Position numbers and translations under genes: made by a program. From contig WGFF01000164.1 in the NCBI GenBank assembly GCA_015492355.1, forward strand, positions 1 through 6,034: a stretch of DNA of 6,034 nucleotides, written 5' to 3'. This DNA comes from Deltaproteobacteria bacterium (GTDB lineage: Bacteria; Desulfobacterota; GWC2-55-46; S146-73). Positions 5,589-6,034 of this stretch are shown here, piece after piece. The notes below the pieces were generated by a model. The model was given only the letters and a program-made list of their open reading frames with translations. It was not told where the DNA came from and did no database searches. The first letter of the stretch is position 1. Every line of letters starts with the position of its first letter.

Positions 5589-6034
5589 TCATGGCTTCTT
5601 GAAAATCAGAATATCTTCAACATTTATCTTTCCTTTATCTGCCTTGGAAAGGCCATGTTCAATCACATCCACTACCCTAAAACCTGCGAACTCCCCTAAA
5701 TCTGAAAGTATCCTGGATGTATCGACCATTTCCTCCCTTTTATTTATAATCCATGTATGGTATTTACTAATAACCATAAGATAAAGTTTCCCCCGTTTCA
5801 GTACCCTATAACACTCAGCAAATGTAAGCCTCATCATCTTTAAATAGTTCTCTACTATCTCAGCCTTGAGAGACCGTTTTGACTCCTTGAGAAGTCTCAG
5901 AAGATTTAAACTTGTTTCAGGAAGATCTAAAAAATCATAGTGAATTTGAGGAAAGAGTCCTTTATTTTCTCTATGTTCAGGATTATAGAACCCCTTTGTA
6001 GAACCATATTTTAAATCCTCATCAAACCCTAAGA
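5589..6034 (-). CDS. C-terminal part of a putative DNA methyltransferase (partial)
   Basis: The minus-strand frame is open from the right edge for 147 codons and stops at TGA 5591-5589. The ATG at 5837 is internal: residues upstream of it continue without a stop and look coding (LGFDEDLKYGSTKGFYNPEH near the edge, then HYDFLDLPETSLNLLRLLKE). The part FAECYRVLKRGKLYLMVIS (around 5820-5767) resembles the strand following a 'YRVLKPGG' turn in class I SAM-dependent methyltransferases. The ending VEDILIFKKP, together with the W/LGFD-like segment, is reminiscent of N4-cytosine/N6-adenine DNA methylases of the 'SPPY' type. The catalytic and SAM-binding motifs would lie outside the window, so this is a resemblance only. 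Other SAM methyltransferases are possible. The gene is convergent to the moa operon and more AT-rich (about 35% GC over the last 330 bases against near 50% upstream). Confidence 0.6.
   Translation of the reverse strand, partial: LGFDEDLKYGSTKGFYNPEHRENKGLFPQIHYDFLDLPETSLNLLRLLKESKRSLKAEIVENYLKMMRLTFAECYRVLKRGKLYLMVISKYHTWIINKREEMVDTSRILSDLGEFAGFRVVDVIEHGLSKADKGKINVEDILIFKKP

Overview
This window of about 6 kb is dense bacterial coding sequence. Six complete genes are recognisable on the plus strand, a partial gene end lies at the left edge, and a partial gene lies on the minus strand at the right edge. The organism cannot be named. Very frequent AGG/AGA arginine and ATA isoleucine codons, moderate GC (about half in the lines I counted), tight ATGA stop/start overlaps, and a DUF4388 gene beside a multi-GAF gene would suit a Nitrospirota- or Desulfobacterota-like anaerobe. 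That placement is an inference.

Left part (1-1331): the last 25 codons of an unidentified gene overlap the start of proA (gamma-glutamyl phosphate reductase, proline synthesis) by ATGA. Middle left (1332-1572): a 241-base spacer with several short inverted repeats, a possible 32-residue small ORF, a weak terminator-like hairpin that overlaps a possible promoter, and a strong ribosome binding site.

Centre (1573-5490): five genes joined by three 4-base ATGA overlaps and one gap of 0-9 bases. These are a DUF4388/PATAN signalling protein; a 780-residue protein with a Rossmann-like N-terminus, three GAF domains and a degenerate GGDEF domain; then moaD, moaE and mog of molybdenum cofactor (Moco) synthesis. 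MoaD and MoaE are the small and large subunits of molybdopterin synthase, and Mog adenylylates molybdopterin before metal insertion. The tight packing suggests that the sensory pair is co-expressed with the Moco enzymes. The most interesting idea here is that a nucleotide- or redox-sensing protein sits in a Moco operon.

Right part (5491-6034): after mog there is a short reading frame that looks like the start of a gene that ends abruptly. A convergent, AT-richer partial gene follows, resembling the C-terminus of a DNA methyltransferase. The composition change suggests a junction with newer or mobile DNA. I saw no CRISPR array, tRNA, rRNA or insertion sequence.
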